Below are positions 8,169 through 16,306 of a stretch of 64,000 nt of DNA, piece by piece. The stretch comes from Acidaminococcus sp. (GTDB lineage Bacteria > Bacillota > Negativicutes > Acidaminococcales > Acidaminococcaceae). The position numbers were made by a program, and so were the translations under genes. Under the pieces are notes generated by a model. That model ran no database searches. It was not told the DNA's origin and saw only the letters and a program-made list of their open reading frames with translations. The DNA lies in NCBI GenBank assembly GCA_022482815.1, contig JAKVOM010000001.1:1550001-1614000 (forward strand), given 5' to 3'. Numbering within the stretch: the first letter of the stretch is position 1; each line of letters begins with the position of its first letter.

Positions 8169-8969
8169 ATGTTCAACCAACCAGGAAAAAAGGTAGGCGT
8201 CAGCAAGGAAGAAAAGGCACTTCCTTACTATAAATATTTTGAAGGCCCCATGGCTCCTGTACCCGTGGAAAAATTTCGTCTGGTCGATGCACCGTCAAAA
8301 GTCCGCAGCGTTCCCTTTGAAGAAAAGAATGCATTTCTGCGGGGAGAAGACAAGGCGTATTGCCAGCTGGGTTATGGCGTTGCGCCCGATGGAACCGGGT
8401 TTGTCTGCAATGATACGTATATGCCGGGCGTCACGGTAGAGATGATGGACTGGTGGTTCCCATGGCATAGTGTGGGTTCTGATCTGCGCTACAAGATGTG
8501 GGATCCGGAGGACCATTATTTTGCCCGTGCCAATCGTGCCGATTACGTCTGCGACCCGCAGGTTCCCGTCAATCAGAAGACGTGGGGCGTGGACCACTAC
8601 ATCCTGGAAGACATTGGCTTTGGCCCTTCCTTTATTCATCTTCAGTTCAAGAGACCCCGGGATTTCGGCTACGATGAATCCATCATCGGCTCGAAGACCT
8701 GTGCTTCTCTAGTCTGCGCTGTCGGAGAGGGTGGAGATTCGTCGGCTATGACTCACAAGTGGATTCCTTATAAGGATGGCATTCTCTTCTCATCCCGTTT
8801 CTGGATTGGTTATGCCATCAGGGATGGAAAAATTGTAAAAGCTGTGCCGAAAGGAGCTTCGGTGCCTATGGAAGCCGCACGGGGCCTTTTTGCTCACAAT
8901 ATCAAAGAATTTACAAACCTTGCCAGGATCCTTCCCGGTGTCTATGCCGAGAATAAGGATAATTTTTGA
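8169..8969 (+). CDS. DAPG/phloretin hydrolase family protein (PhlG-like C-C hydrolase)
   Basis: A 266-residue soluble protein. It has the hallmark WWFPWH segment (95-100) of the family that includes 2,4-diacetylphloroglucinol hydrolase (PhlG) and phloretin hydrolase. These are zinc enzymes that cut the C-C bond between an acyl group and a phloroglucinol ring. The known zinc ligands of PhlG (His, Glu, then HxxxE) have apparent counterparts at H100, E147, H243 and E247 (HNIKE). It follows a TetR-type regulator across a palindromic operator, is alone in its unit, and ends in a terminator at 9013. In a gut bacterium a plant-polyphenol substrate is plausible. The family assignment is good; the substrate is inferred. 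Confidence 0.8.
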   Translation: MFNQPGKKVGVSKEEKALPYYKYFEGPMAPVPVEKFRLVDAPSKVRSVPFEEKNAFLRGEDKAYCQLGYGVAPDGTGFVCNDTYMPGVTVEMMDWWFPWHSVGSDLRYKMWDPEDHYFARANRADYVCDPQVPVNQKTWGVDHYILEDIGFGPSFIHLQFKRPRDFGYDESIIGSKTCASLVCAVGEGGDSSAMTHKWIPYKDGILFSSRFWIGYAIRDGKIVKAVPKGASVPMEAARGLFAHNIKEFTNLARILPGVYAENKDNF

Positions 8970-9012
8970 TGACGCTGAACGCAGGTCGCTGGTTGCCTTA
9001 TATTGAAATATT

Positions 9013-9048
9013 AAAAAATCGGATCCCTTGCGGGGGTCCGATTTTTTG
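9013..9048 (+). terminator. Terminator after the PhlG-like gene
   Basis: Stem AAATCGGATCCC / GGGGTCCGATTT, loop TTGCG, T6 tail. Confidence 0.82.
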
Positions 9049-9484
9049 TTATCGCAGCGGAAAATTTACTGCGGTAATTTTAGCTTGAACTTATAAAAGC
9101 AGTTCCTTAAATGTTGGCTGAATGCAACTTTTATTTTTCACAGTTCTCATGAGTACATCGTACAGTACTCATTTAAGTTTAGGTAAGTTTTTATTCTCGG
9201 ACTATGTTTCCATGGCAAAAACCCATTTTTACATGAAACATTTTTAGCATTTTATTTAATTATAAAAAATAACTCATACTAAACTACTAATAATTCGGCC
9301 ATTTTTATTTTCTGTGCTATAATTTCTACTAAAATACTATGAAATAAAAAGGGAGTGTTCAGAAATGTATTGAAAAAGTTCTAGGAGGTTTTGGCCATTA
9401 GTCTACTACTGTATTCAGGCATTTTTCATGAATAGAAAAATGGGCTTCTTTCTGGTGTCAGCATCGATTGTGAAGGAGGGATAA
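9049..9484. other. Intergenic region with an operator-like palindrome
   Basis: Over 400 bases without a convincing gene. At 9150-9171 lies a perfect inverted repeat, TGAGTAC-N8-GTACTCA. Further on, TATAAT (9318-9323) has no good -35. AGGAGG at 9383-9388 precedes no ATG, GTG or TTG in a lasting frame, so the stretch from 9360 could be remnants of a decayed reading frame. ACTTATAAAA and TTTTTCACAG words of the dispersed repeat family appear near 9092-9143. Confidence 0.4.
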
Positions 9485-9556
9485 ATGCAGCCGATAAAGC
9501 TCGGCTTTGTTACAGAAACCGAAATTGTGCATATCTCTAATAATAGTACAAAGTAA
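9485..9556 (+). CDS. Possible 23-residue small ORF or leader peptide
   Basis: The ATG at 9485 has a strong ribosome site (GAAGGAGG, 9472-9479) at normal spacing, and the frame ends at TAA 9554-9556. The product, MQPIKLGFVTETEIVHISN plus four residues, resembles nothing known to me. It lies 104 bases upstream of the ATC-hydrolase/NhaC pair. It could be a leader peptide or the stub of a truncated gene. The ribosome site is the only positive evidence. Confidence 0.35.
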   Translation: MQPIKLGFVTETEIVHISNNSTK

Positions 9557-9660
9557 TGGTAAATAACGAAATATAATTTAATAATTGTAATTTTTATATA
9601 AATACTGTATTATTGATAGAAACAAATGATTATCTTAAAAATGCAAAGGGGGAGAATGCA

Positions 9661-10212
9661 ATGAGTAAAGAGGAAATTGATGAGTTCATGAAAAAGAGCC
9701 GTGTCAGTGAGCCGGCTTCTCCGGAGGAATTTCGCCAGGTAGTGCTGGATGCGTATAAAGACAGGACGCGTCAGGTTTATTTTATCTGGAAAAAATTAAA
9801 GGAACTTTATCCTGAAGTCGATGCGAACAGAGTCATCCGGGAAGGCAGCTGGGATTTTGGCCTGTACCAGGGCAAGAAAATCGCGGCTAAGTATGGCGCG
9901 GAAAATATTGGCCCTAAGGAAGCTCTGCTGGGACAGACTTCGCGGGGCGGGCTGCAGGTATTTGAGCAGGAAATTACGGAACTTGAGGATGACCGTGCTG
10001 TAAAGATTTTCCATCATTGTCCGCACGTAGAAGCACTGACGGAGCTGGGGCTTTCTCCTGAAGAAATCAAGATGTTTTGCCGTGATATGCTGGGACAGTG
10101 TGATTATGCGATTTGTGCAGCTTTTCCAAATGTGGAAATTGATTTTCCGACAACGGTTGCCGATGGGGAAGGCAAGGGCTGCGCAATGACGATTACGAGA
10201 AAGAAGGGGTAA
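9661..10212 (+). CDS. L-2-amino-thiazoline-4-carboxylic acid (ATC) hydrolase family protein
   Basis: 183 residues from the ATG at 9661, chosen for GGGGGAG (9648-9654) 6 bases upstream; an in-frame TTG at 9613 has none. The C-terminal half carries the family pattern: FHHCPHVEALTELGLSPEEI, then CRDMLGQCDYAICAAFPNVE and DFPTTVADG. Named members open the thiazoline ring of ATC to give N-carbamoyl-cysteine. Most relatives, including this one, are unproven and may act on other cyclic or amide substrates. The stop overlaps the next gene's ATG by one base (TAATG), so the hydrolase and the NhaC-type transporter are translationally coupled. That suggests transport and breakdown of one compound. Confidence 0.8.
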   Translation: MSKEEIDEFMKKSRVSEPASPEEFRQVVLDAYKDRTRQVYFIWKKLKELYPEVDANRVIREGSWDFGLYQGKKIAAKYGAENIGPKEALLGQTSRGGLQVFEQEITELEDDRAVKIFHHCPHVEALTELGLSPEEIKMFCRDMLGQCDYAICAAFPNVEIDFPTTVADGEGKGCAMTITRKKG

Positions 10213-11615
10213 TGATGAAGCGTAAGCCGACTTTTGGCGAGGCAATGATCCCGCTTGTAGGCATGGTTCTTTTGTTGGGGATTGGTTATGGGAAGTTTGG
10301 CTTTCCCATTCAGGCACTTTTGATTGCTGCAGCTTTTATTGCCGCGCTTGTGGCAAAAAAGCTCGGATACACGTGGGAAGATATGATTAATGGTATCAGC
10401 GAGAGAATTTCCAGCAGTCTCGGCTCCCTTTTTGTTATGGTGTGCGTCGGCGGCATGATTGCCAGCTGGATGGTTTCCGGAACGATTCCTTTGCTGATTT
10501 ACTATGGCATAAAAATTATCGACCCGCATTATCTTTTTGTAACGGCATTTTTTGTCACTGCTATTATTTCTACTTTTACCGGTACCTCTTTTGGCTCCGC
10601 CGGTACGGCCGGTGTTGCCATTATGGGTGTTGCTATTGCCCTTGGTTTACCGCTTGATATCACGGCAGGTGCGGTAATTTCCGGTGCAGTTTTTGGCGAT
10701 AAATTATCTCCGCTGTCTGATACGACGATTTTGGCGCCGATTGCTGCCGGCACGACTCTTTATAAGCACATTCGGCACATGCTTTATACTACGGGAGCTG
10801 CTTCCATTTGCTGCATTATTGTCTATACGATTTTAGGCATGAATATTTCAGTTGAAAATGTTGCACGTCCGGAACAAGTCACTGTCATGCTGTCGAATTT
10901 GGAGAGCCTGTATCAGCTGAGTCCCGTTCTTTTGATACCGCCCATCGTTGTCTTCCTTGGCGCTTATACCAAGAAACCTACGATTCCGATGCTGCTTTTA
11001 TCTTCGGTAATTGCAATTGCATTGGGTATGATTTTCCAGGGCTTTACGCTGAAAACAGCACTGAATGCATTTGTAAAGGGATTTAATGTTTCTATGCTGC
11101 CGACCGTCGCTGCGGGAGCAAAATCCATCAAGGTTATTAACACGCTTTTGAACCGTGGTGGATTGATGGGCATGATGGGTACGGTGCTCCTGGTATTTTG
11201 TGCATTTGCCTTTGCCGGGATCTTCAGCAAGATTGGCTGCATCGAAGTCGTTCTGGAACGGGTAAAGGATTCCATTACTTCTGTGGGCAACCTGATTGCT
11301 GCAACTGTGGGATCTACGCTCTTTATGAGTATCGTTACCGGCAGTTCCTATTTAGCTATCCTGATTCCTGGCGAAATGTTCCAGCCGCTCTTTAAAAAAT
11401 TCCATCTGGCTTCAGAAAATCTTTCGCGGACACTGGAAGACGCCGGTACCTGTGCAGTGCCCCTGGTGCCCTGGTCTGTGGCAGGAACATATATGGCCCA
11501 TACCCTGGGCGTTCCGACTGTCTCTTACTTGCCATACGCAGTATTGTGCTACGGAAGTATGATTTTTGCCCTGATTTTCGGGTATACAGGGCTGTTCATT
11601 AAGAAGGAAGAATAG
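10212..11615 (+). CDS. NhaC-family Na+/H+ antiporter-like transporter
   Basis: 467 residues with about eleven to twelve hydrophobic segments. Typical NhaC-family stretches are FTGTSFGSAGTAGVA, GAVISGAVFGDKLSPLSD, and near the end LEDAGTCAVPLVPWSV. The family contains sodium/proton antiporters and also sodium- or proton-coupled carriers of organic acids and amino acids (for example MleN). Because it is cotranscribed with, and overlaps, an ATC-hydrolase-like gene, a role in substrate uptake or product exchange is at least as likely as sodium export. The start may be ATG 10212 or the next codon. The unit ends at the hairpin at 11667. Confidence 0.85.
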   Translation: MMKRKPTFGEAMIPLVGMVLLLGIGYGKFGFPIQALLIAAAFIAALVAKKLGYTWEDMINGISERISSSLGSLFVMVCVGGMIASWMVSGTIPLLIYYGIKIIDPHYLFVTAFFVTAIISTFTGTSFGSAGTAGVAIMGVAIALGLPLDITAGAVISGAVFGDKLSPLSDTTILAPIAAGTTLYKHIRHMLYTTGAASICCIIVYTILGMNISVENVARPEQVTVMLSNLESLYQLSPVLLIPPIVVFLGAYTKKPTIPMLLLSSVIAIALGMIFQGFTLKTALNAFVKGFNVSMLPTVAAGAKSIKVINTLLNRGGLMGMMGTVLLVFCAFAFAGIFSKIGCIEVVLERVKDSITSVGNLIAATVGSTLFMSIVTGSSYLAILIPGEMFQPLFKKFHLASENLSRTLEDAGTCAVPLVPWSVAGTYMAHTLGVPTVSYLPYAVLCYGSMIFALIFGYTGLFIKKEE

Positions 11616-11666
11616 TAGGAATTTAACCGCCATTTTTACTTTTTAAGCAGATGGCGTCAATGGAAA

Positions 11667-11715
11667 TAAAAAGAGTACCTCTCGATTCACAGGTCGAAAG
11701 GTACTCTTTTTATTA
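11667..11715. terminator. Bidirectional terminator between nhaC-type and VOC genes
   Basis: AAAAAGAGTACCT and AGGTACTCTTTTT arms with an inner TCGA...TCGA pairing. A and T runs on both sides let it serve both convergent genes. Confidence 0.8.
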
Positions 11716-11783
11716 TTATCAAACTGACAAGCGATTCAAATAATGCCGCCGGTTAGCCAATCGCTTACCTTTTCTAAGCGTTG

Positions 11784-12257
11784 CTATCTTCCTTCTCTGA
11801 ATGTCACCATCTCAATGACTGTTCCCCAGGGGGTTCTCCCATAGAGCCAGCCTGCTCGTGGACTGGTGCCATGTTTGACATCTTCCACGTAGTCTGGATC
11901 CGCAAAAAGGGTGCCGCCTGCTTTCATGAATCGGTACGCTGTTTCCTGCAGGTCATCCACGAGAATAGCCACATGCTGCAGCCCATAGTCATAGGTACGG
12001 CTTGCTGTGCGAGGTTTTACGTTGTCAAAGGCAAACAGTTCAATATGAGCACCGCTGCCAAGACCGAGAACACGCCTTGCAGTCACTCTTCCTTTGGGAG
12101 AGAGACCAAAAACAGTTTCCACGTCGGGTCCATGCCACGGCGGCTCTGTTTCTTGTAATCCTTCCATTACAATCCTGGCCTGAAATACATCTTCAAAGAA
12201 TCGTGTGGCCTGATTGATATCGGGCACGGTGATGGCTACATGATCGATTCCGGGCAT
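11784..12257 (-). CDS. VOC (glyoxalase/bleomycin-resistance) family protein
   Basis: 157 residues with two beta-alpha-beta-beta-beta VOC modules. The opening IDHVAITVPDINQATRFFEDVF and the second-module YGLQHVAILVDDLQETAYRF supply the metal-binding histidines. Glutamates in HIELFAFD and GTVIEMVTF are likely partner ligands. Members include glyoxalase I, methylmalonyl-CoA epimerase and ring-cleaving dioxygenases. The length suits a lyase or isomerase, but no specific reaction can be claimed. It lies 17 bp downstream of the flavodoxin-like gene on the same strand and is probably cotranscribed, so both may be under the divergent HxlR regulator. Confidence 0.82.
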   Translation of the reverse strand: MPGIDHVAITVPDINQATRFFEDVFQARIVMEGLQETEPPWHGPDVETVFGLSPKGRVTARRVLGLGSGAHIELFAFDNVKPRTASRTYDYGLQHVAILVDDLQETAYRFMKAGGTLFADPDYVEDVKHGTSPRAGWLYGRTPWGTVIEMVTFREGR

Positions 12258-12274
12258 TTCCTTATTCTCTCCTG

Positions 12275-12928
12275 TTATTTCTGGTTATCGTTTCTTTTGA
12301 TGAAATTGGTGACAGCAGTATTTTCCGTGGCAGGATAAGGAACACCGGCTTTCTTGCCGGCTTCGAAGCACTGCATCATCCAAATCATGTTGCGGGCGAG
12401 GTTGCGCATGGTCTGCATGCCTTCTTCATCCTGCGGGGCTTCATCTGCAAAAAGGCCATGCACCTGGTTCCAGTAAGTGGACCCGGCAACCGGCATCTGA
12501 GCAATACCGAAATATTTGTTCAGAGCATCGAGAGAAGCTGTTGTACCGCCGCGGCGTGCGACAGCAACGGCTGCACCCGGCTTGAACTTGAATGCATCGT
12601 AGATTTCATCCTTGCAGCTTGCGTAAAAAGCTCTGTCAAGGAAGGCAAAGATTCTGCCGCTCGGATGAGCGAAATACGTAGGCGTAGCAAAGACAAACCC
12701 GTCTGCCTGTTCAGCCTTCTTGATAAATTCGTTGACGCCGTCATTGAATACACATTTGCCGGTCTTCTGGCACTGGTTGCACTGCAGGCAGTCCGCAATG
12801 GGCTTTCCGCCTAATTGGATTACTTCAGTTTCTACGCCGGCGGCCTCAAATACCTTTATCATTTCTTCCAGGGCACGCATCGTTGTGCCATGAACATGGG
12901 AACTTCCATTAACCATTAATACCTTCAT
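12275..12928 (-). CDS. Flavodoxin-fold NAD(P)H-dependent FMN reductase / iron-sulfur flavoprotein-like
   Basis: 217 residues. The N-terminal VLMVNGSSHVHGTTMRALEE (3-22) is the FMN phosphate-binding loop. Cysteines in DCLQCNQCQKTGKC (about 46-59) give the CX2CX2CX4-7C pattern of iron-sulfur flavoproteins. FATPTYFAHPSGRIFAFLDR is the second flavin contact region. It probably transfers electrons from reduced nicotinamide to flavin, quinones or nitro compounds. It is divergent from an HxlR regulator, a pairing common for redox-responsive reductases, and is followed by a VOC gene in the same direction. Physiological substrate unknown. Confidence 0.85.
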   Translation of the reverse strand: MKVLMVNGSSHVHGTTMRALEEMIKVFEAAGVETEVIQLGGKPIADCLQCNQCQKTGKCVFNDGVNEFIKKAEQADGFVFATPTYFAHPSGRIFAFLDRAFYASCKDEIYDAFKFKPGAAVAVARRGGTTASLDALNKYFGIAQMPVAGSTYWNQVHGLFADEAPQDEEGMQTMRNLARNMIWMMQCFEAGKKAGVPYPATENTAVTNFIKRNDNQK

Positions 12929-13004
12929 GTTGATATCCCTCCATTGCTTTTGATTCAGCGAGAATTATATAATAGTACGGTAAAGAAAGGAAGAACGCAC
13001 TATT

Positions 13005-13388
13005 ATGAAAGATACTAACCAAAAAGTGAGTAAGGAAAATAAAGCGATGGTCCCCATTAATATTGTGCCCTTTAATTATGCGGTTTCACTGATTGGCGGG
13101 AAGTGGAAGATGCAAATCCTCTTTTGGTTATGGAAGAATGACATCCTGCGCTACAGTGAATTGAAAAGGAACTTGGGCAATGTTACGCACAAGATGCTGT
13201 CATCGAAACTCAAAGATCTGGAAAGCGACGGCCTTATCGTGCGTCACGAATACCCCGGCGTTCCTCCCAAGGTGGAGTACTATCTTTCCAATCTTGGGAA
13301 ATCCCTGATGCCGGTACTTCAGGCTATCTGTAACTGGGGTTATCAGCATATTCCGGAAAATCTTGATCCTCGTAACTATAATGAATAA
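13005..13388 (+). CDS. HxlR-family winged-helix regulator
   Basis: 127 residues, the typical HxlR length. Core motifs: LIGGKWKMQILFWLWKND, RYSELKRNLGNVTHKMLSSK (recognition helix) and EYPGVPPKVEYYLSNLGKSL (wing). It is divergent from the flavodoxin-like reductase across 76 bp and probably controls it. HxlR proteins often sense reactive electrophiles or quinones. Here only the cytoplasmic winged helix is visible, with one C-terminal cysteine. A later ATG at 13047 with AAGGA at 13032 is an alternative start that would trim 14 residues. Confidence 0.87.
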   Translation: MKDTNQKVSKENKAMVPINIVPFNYAVSLIGGKWKMQILFWLWKNDILRYSELKRNLGNVTHKMLSSKLKDLESDGLIVRHEYPGVPPKVEYYLSNLGKSLMPVLQAICNWGYQHIPENLDPRNYNE

Positions 13389-13406
13389 ATTTCTTTACTG
13401 GGGGAT

Positions 13407-13611
13407 AAAAAGCATATTTTGCTTTTGCCTATGGCATATAGCCTCGTCTGCAACGGTGTGTTAAAGCTTTAGACTCGAGTAAAATATGATATAAACCCTG
13501 AAATTTAGAAGTCAACTTAAATTTCAGGGTTTATTTTTATAGTTCAAAGCAAAATGCCTTGGTCATTTTGCATCCACGGGCGGTAAGCGGACAGCGGGCT
13601 GCGGAAAGCGT
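13407..13611 (+). repeat. Dispersed intergenic repeat, copy A
   Basis: Shares, in the same order as copy B (22487-22752), GCTTTTGCCTATGGCATATAG, GTGTGTTAAAGCTTT, a hairpin (AACCCTGAAATTTA / TAAATTTCAGGGTT, about 13495-13532), TTTTTATAGTTCAAAG, CCTTGGTCATTTTGC, and GGGCTGCGGAAAGCG just before a GGGCTGTGAAA terminator. The central hairpin with its TTATTTTT tail could itself terminate the HxlR transcript. Confidence 0.7.
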
Positions 13612-13613
13612 GA

Positions 13614-13662
13614 AAAAGGGGCTGTGAAATAATGCACTTACATCATTTCACAGCCCCTTCTT
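13614..13662. terminator. GGGCTGTGAAA-family terminator (serves tRNA-Leu on the minus strand)
   Basis: Near-perfect stem AAGGGGCTGTGAAAT / ATTTCACAGCCCCTTC with an inner ATG(C)A extension. Read on the minus strand it is followed by TTTTTC and lies 6 bases beyond the tRNA 3' end. Confidence 0.8.
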
Positions 13663-13667
13663 TTCGC

Positions 13668-13751
13668 TGGTGCGGATGACAGGACTTGAACCTGCACGTC
13701 AAAGACACCAGATCCTAAGTCTGGCGCGTCTGCCAATTCCGCCACATCCGC
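13668..13751 (-). tRNA. tRNA-Leu (anticodon UAG), CCA encoded
   Basis: The acceptor arms GCGGATG / CATCCGC close a cloverleaf with the class II long variable arm expected for leucine. The anticodon arm is CCAGA-CTTAGGA-TCTGG, giving anticodon TAG (reads CUA and related CUN codons). The T arm contains GGTTCAAGTCC, and CCA is encoded at 13668-13670. It stands alone between the HxlR and M20 genes, followed by a strong terminator. Confidence 0.95.
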
Positions 13752-14002
13752 ATATGGTCCCTCGCTGGAGGGTACAGAGCGAATTATAGTATAGAATCTT
13801 GAATTTTGCAAATCAAAATGAATGGCAGTACGAGGCCGTACTTACTTTCTTTTTCTTTCATTACTTGCAATGAAGAGGGAAATTGTTTATCCTATTTCTA
13901 AACACATACATCTGTTACATCCCTGGAGGATAGTTCTGAATTAAACCGTCCGTTTTTCGGGCGGTATTGATTTTATATGAAATGAAGAAGGGAAGGATGG
14001 TT
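13752..14002. other. Intergenic region before the M20 gene, with a small hairpin
   Basis: Holds the tRNA promoter side and the M20 promoter, not resolved. A hairpin ACCGTCCG-TTTTT-CGGGCGGT (13944-13964) ends about 38 bases before the M20 start. It could be a weak terminator or attenuator stem but lacks a T run. Confidence 0.35.
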
Positions 14003-15325
14003 ATGGCACTTGATGCTTCCATCATCAATGAACTAAAAAAAGCTGTCCGTGACCGTTTGCCGGCGATTAAAGAAAATGCGGACTGGCTGCTTCGTCATCC
14101 GGAAACCGGATTCAAGGAATACGAAACGCAGGCGCACTGCGTTGAAATTTTGGCAAAGCATGGTTTTAAAGCAAAGACGTTTTCCGATGTGACGGGTTTT
14201 ACCTGCACGTATGATACAGGAAGGCCCGGCCCTTCTATCATGCTGATGGGGGAGATGGATGCGCTCATTAACCGTGACCATCCTTTCTGTAATCCGCAGA
14301 CAGGAGCGGCTCATGCCTGCGGCCATTTTATCCAGGTGGCTACGACCATGGGAGCCTTCCTGACGCTGGCAGAAGGCGGGTTTATGGATAAAGTCGGGGG
14401 CAGGCTCATGCTGATGGGAGTACCTGCCGAAGAATGCATTGAACAGGAATGGCGTCTTGGAGAAATCAAGAAGGGACGGCTTCATTTTCTCGGGGGTAAA
14501 CCGGAGCTTATGTACCGCGGCGCTTTTGATGACGCCGATCTTGTCATTGGAATGCATGCCGGGTTCGGTAATGATGGGAAGATTGCGGCATTCGGGAACC
14601 ATAACGGTTTCATGGTGGAATCGGTCACCTTTAAGGGCCGCTCTGCCCATGCTGCCGGCAGCCCCGAAAAAGGAATCAACGCACTTTATATGGTAAATAC
14701 GGCACTGACGGCCCTCAACGGGCTGCGCGAAACATTCCGCGATGAAGACCGTGTCCGCGTGCATCCTATCGTGACTTCAGCCGGTTCAGTGCCGAATGTC
14801 ATTCCTGAAGAGGCTCATATGGAATGCCAGTGCCGCGCCAATAATATGGAAGCCGTGTATGCGGCCGATGCCAAGTTTGAGCGGGCCGTCGGTGCAGGAG
14901 CCTACGCTTTCGGAGGCAAGGCTGTCATCCGAAAGCAGCCGGGATACCTGCCATACCGTCCGACTCCTGAATTCGACGATATTGCAGTGTCCGTAGCTGA
15001 TGAAGTGCTTGGCAGGGGAAGAGGCACTAAGGCTGACCCTGTTGCCGGCTCCGAGGATCTGGGAGATCTTAACAGCGTCATGCCGGCCATGATGGTTTTT
15101 GCCAACTACATGAACGGCTATCCGCATAGTGCCGGTTATGTCGTGGCTAACCCGCAAATTTATGAGGATACCGTGTTGTTTCTGGCAGCGCTCACTTTGA
15201 CACTGGCAGCTGACGGCGGCCGTCTTGCTAAAAAGGTTATGGCCAGTCACAAACCATTGTTTAACAGTATGAAAGCGTACTGCGATACCGTCAGCGAGCT
15301 TTTTACCGAAAAAACAGTGCCTTGA
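14003..15325 (+). CDS. M20-family metal-dependent amidohydrolase/peptidase
   Basis: About 440 residues from the ATG at 14003 (GGAAGG just upstream; ATG 13997 is an alternative). It shows the M20D-type dimetal layout: GEMDAL, AHACGH (metal His), PAEEC (catalytic Glu region), GMHAGF, and a late His in NGYPHSAGY. The insertion domain lies at about 195-320 (FMVESVTFKGRSAHAAGSPEKG). Relatives cleave amides of aminoacyl or aminobenzoyl-glutamate compounds (AbgB type) or N-acyl amino acids. It is followed 18 bp on by an AEC carrier, suggesting coupled uptake or export of substrate or product. Exact substrate cannot be read from sequence. Confidence 0.85.
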   Translation: MALDASIINELKKAVRDRLPAIKENADWLLRHPETGFKEYETQAHCVEILAKHGFKAKTFSDVTGFTCTYDTGRPGPSIMLMGEMDALINRDHPFCNPQTGAAHACGHFIQVATTMGAFLTLAEGGFMDKVGGRLMLMGVPAEECIEQEWRLGEIKKGRLHFLGGKPELMYRGAFDDADLVIGMHAGFGNDGKIAAFGNHNGFMVESVTFKGRSAHAAGSPEKGINALYMVNTALTALNGLRETFRDEDRVRVHPIVTSAGSVPNVIPEEAHMECQCRANNMEAVYAADAKFERAVGAGAYAFGGKAVIRKQPGYLPYRPTPEFDDIAVSVADEVLGRGRGTKADPVAGSEDLGDLNSVMPAMMVFANYMNGYPHSAGYVVANPQIYEDTVLFLAALTLTLAADGGRLAKKVMASHKPLFNSMKAYCDTVSELFTEKTVP

Positions 15326-15343
15326 GAGCAGAGGAGACGAACC

Positions 15344-16279
15344 ATGGAAATGGCTTATATGCTCTTTCAAGAGTTGATTGTACTTTTATTGATAGGCGGC
15401 ATCGGCTTTGCTATTGTGCGGCTGGGCGTTCTCAAAGAGGAAGACTGCAAACCGCTTTCTTCGCTCGTCCTCTATGTGTTTACGCCTTGTGCCATTATCA
15501 AGTCGTTTCAGCTGCCCATTGATGACCAGCACGTACATGGACTTGCTCTTGCCATCGGGTTTGCAGTGGCTGTAAATCTGATCTGGATCTTTGTGAACTT
15601 TCTTCTCAAAAAGAAAGTGCCGCTGACGAGCGTGGATGAACTGACGCTTATGTATACGAACTCGGGCAATCTGGTCTATCCGCTGGTGGCAATGATTTTC
15701 GGGAAGGAATACCTCTTTTATGCGGCACCTTATAATGCGGTCATGACGTGCTTTGTCTGGACCCATGGCAAAGCAATTATTCAGGAATCATCGAATCTGG
15801 ATCTCAAAAGGGTCATTAAAAATGTCAATATCCTTTCCATCATTATCGGTATCGTGCTGTTCTTCCTGCAGATTAAACTGCCGGTGTTAATTGAAACAAC
15901 CATGGATCTTTTGGGAAGTATGCTTGGCCCGGCGAGCATGATTGTTATTGGAATGATTATGGCGGGAACGGACCTCAAAAAGGTTTTTACGACGGCCAAG
16001 CTTTATGTGGTCTGTATGGGGCGTCTGATTGTTTATCCGCTGATTATCATTTTGCTCCTGGCCCTGACGGGTTATACCAGGGCACATCCGGAAGACATTT
16101 TTATTTTTCAGATTGCCATGATTGCCGTGACGGCACCGCCTGCAAACATTATCGCTCAGTTTGCTGTCATGTATAATAAAGATACTTTTATGGCGGGCGC
16201 TTATAACGCGCTCGGCATGCTGCTGTGTATGGTGACGATGCCGCTTATGATGCTGCTCTTCAATATACTCATCGGCTGA
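15344..16279 (+). CDS. AEC-family (auxin efflux carrier type) transporter
   Basis: 311 residues, almost entirely hydrophobic, with about ten membrane segments in two five-helix halves. The N-terminal GGIGFAIVRLGVLKEEDCKPLSSLVLYVFTP is diagnostic of the AEC family, as is the second-half LLGSMLGPASMIVIGMIMAG. Bacterial members carry organic acids such as malate or malonate, or amino-acid-like compounds. GAGGAG precedes the ATG. It is cotranscribed with the M20 amidohydrolase and probably serves the same metabolite. Confidence 0.87.
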   Translation: MEMAYMLFQELIVLLLIGGIGFAIVRLGVLKEEDCKPLSSLVLYVFTPCAIIKSFQLPIDDQHVHGLALAIGFAVAVNLIWIFVNFLLKKKVPLTSVDELTLMYTNSGNLVYPLVAMIFGKEYLFYAAPYNAVMTCFVWTHGKAIIQESSNLDLKRVIKNVNILSIIIGIVLFFLQIKLPVLIETTMDLLGSMLGPASMIVIGMIMAGTDLKKVFTTAKLYVVCMGRLIVYPLIIILLLALTGYTRAHPEDIFIFQIAMIAVTAPPANIIAQFAVMYNKDTFMAGAYNALGMLLCMVTMPLMMLLFNILIG

Positions 16280-16306
16280 TACTATCAGGAAAGAAAGGGA
16301 TTCTTT

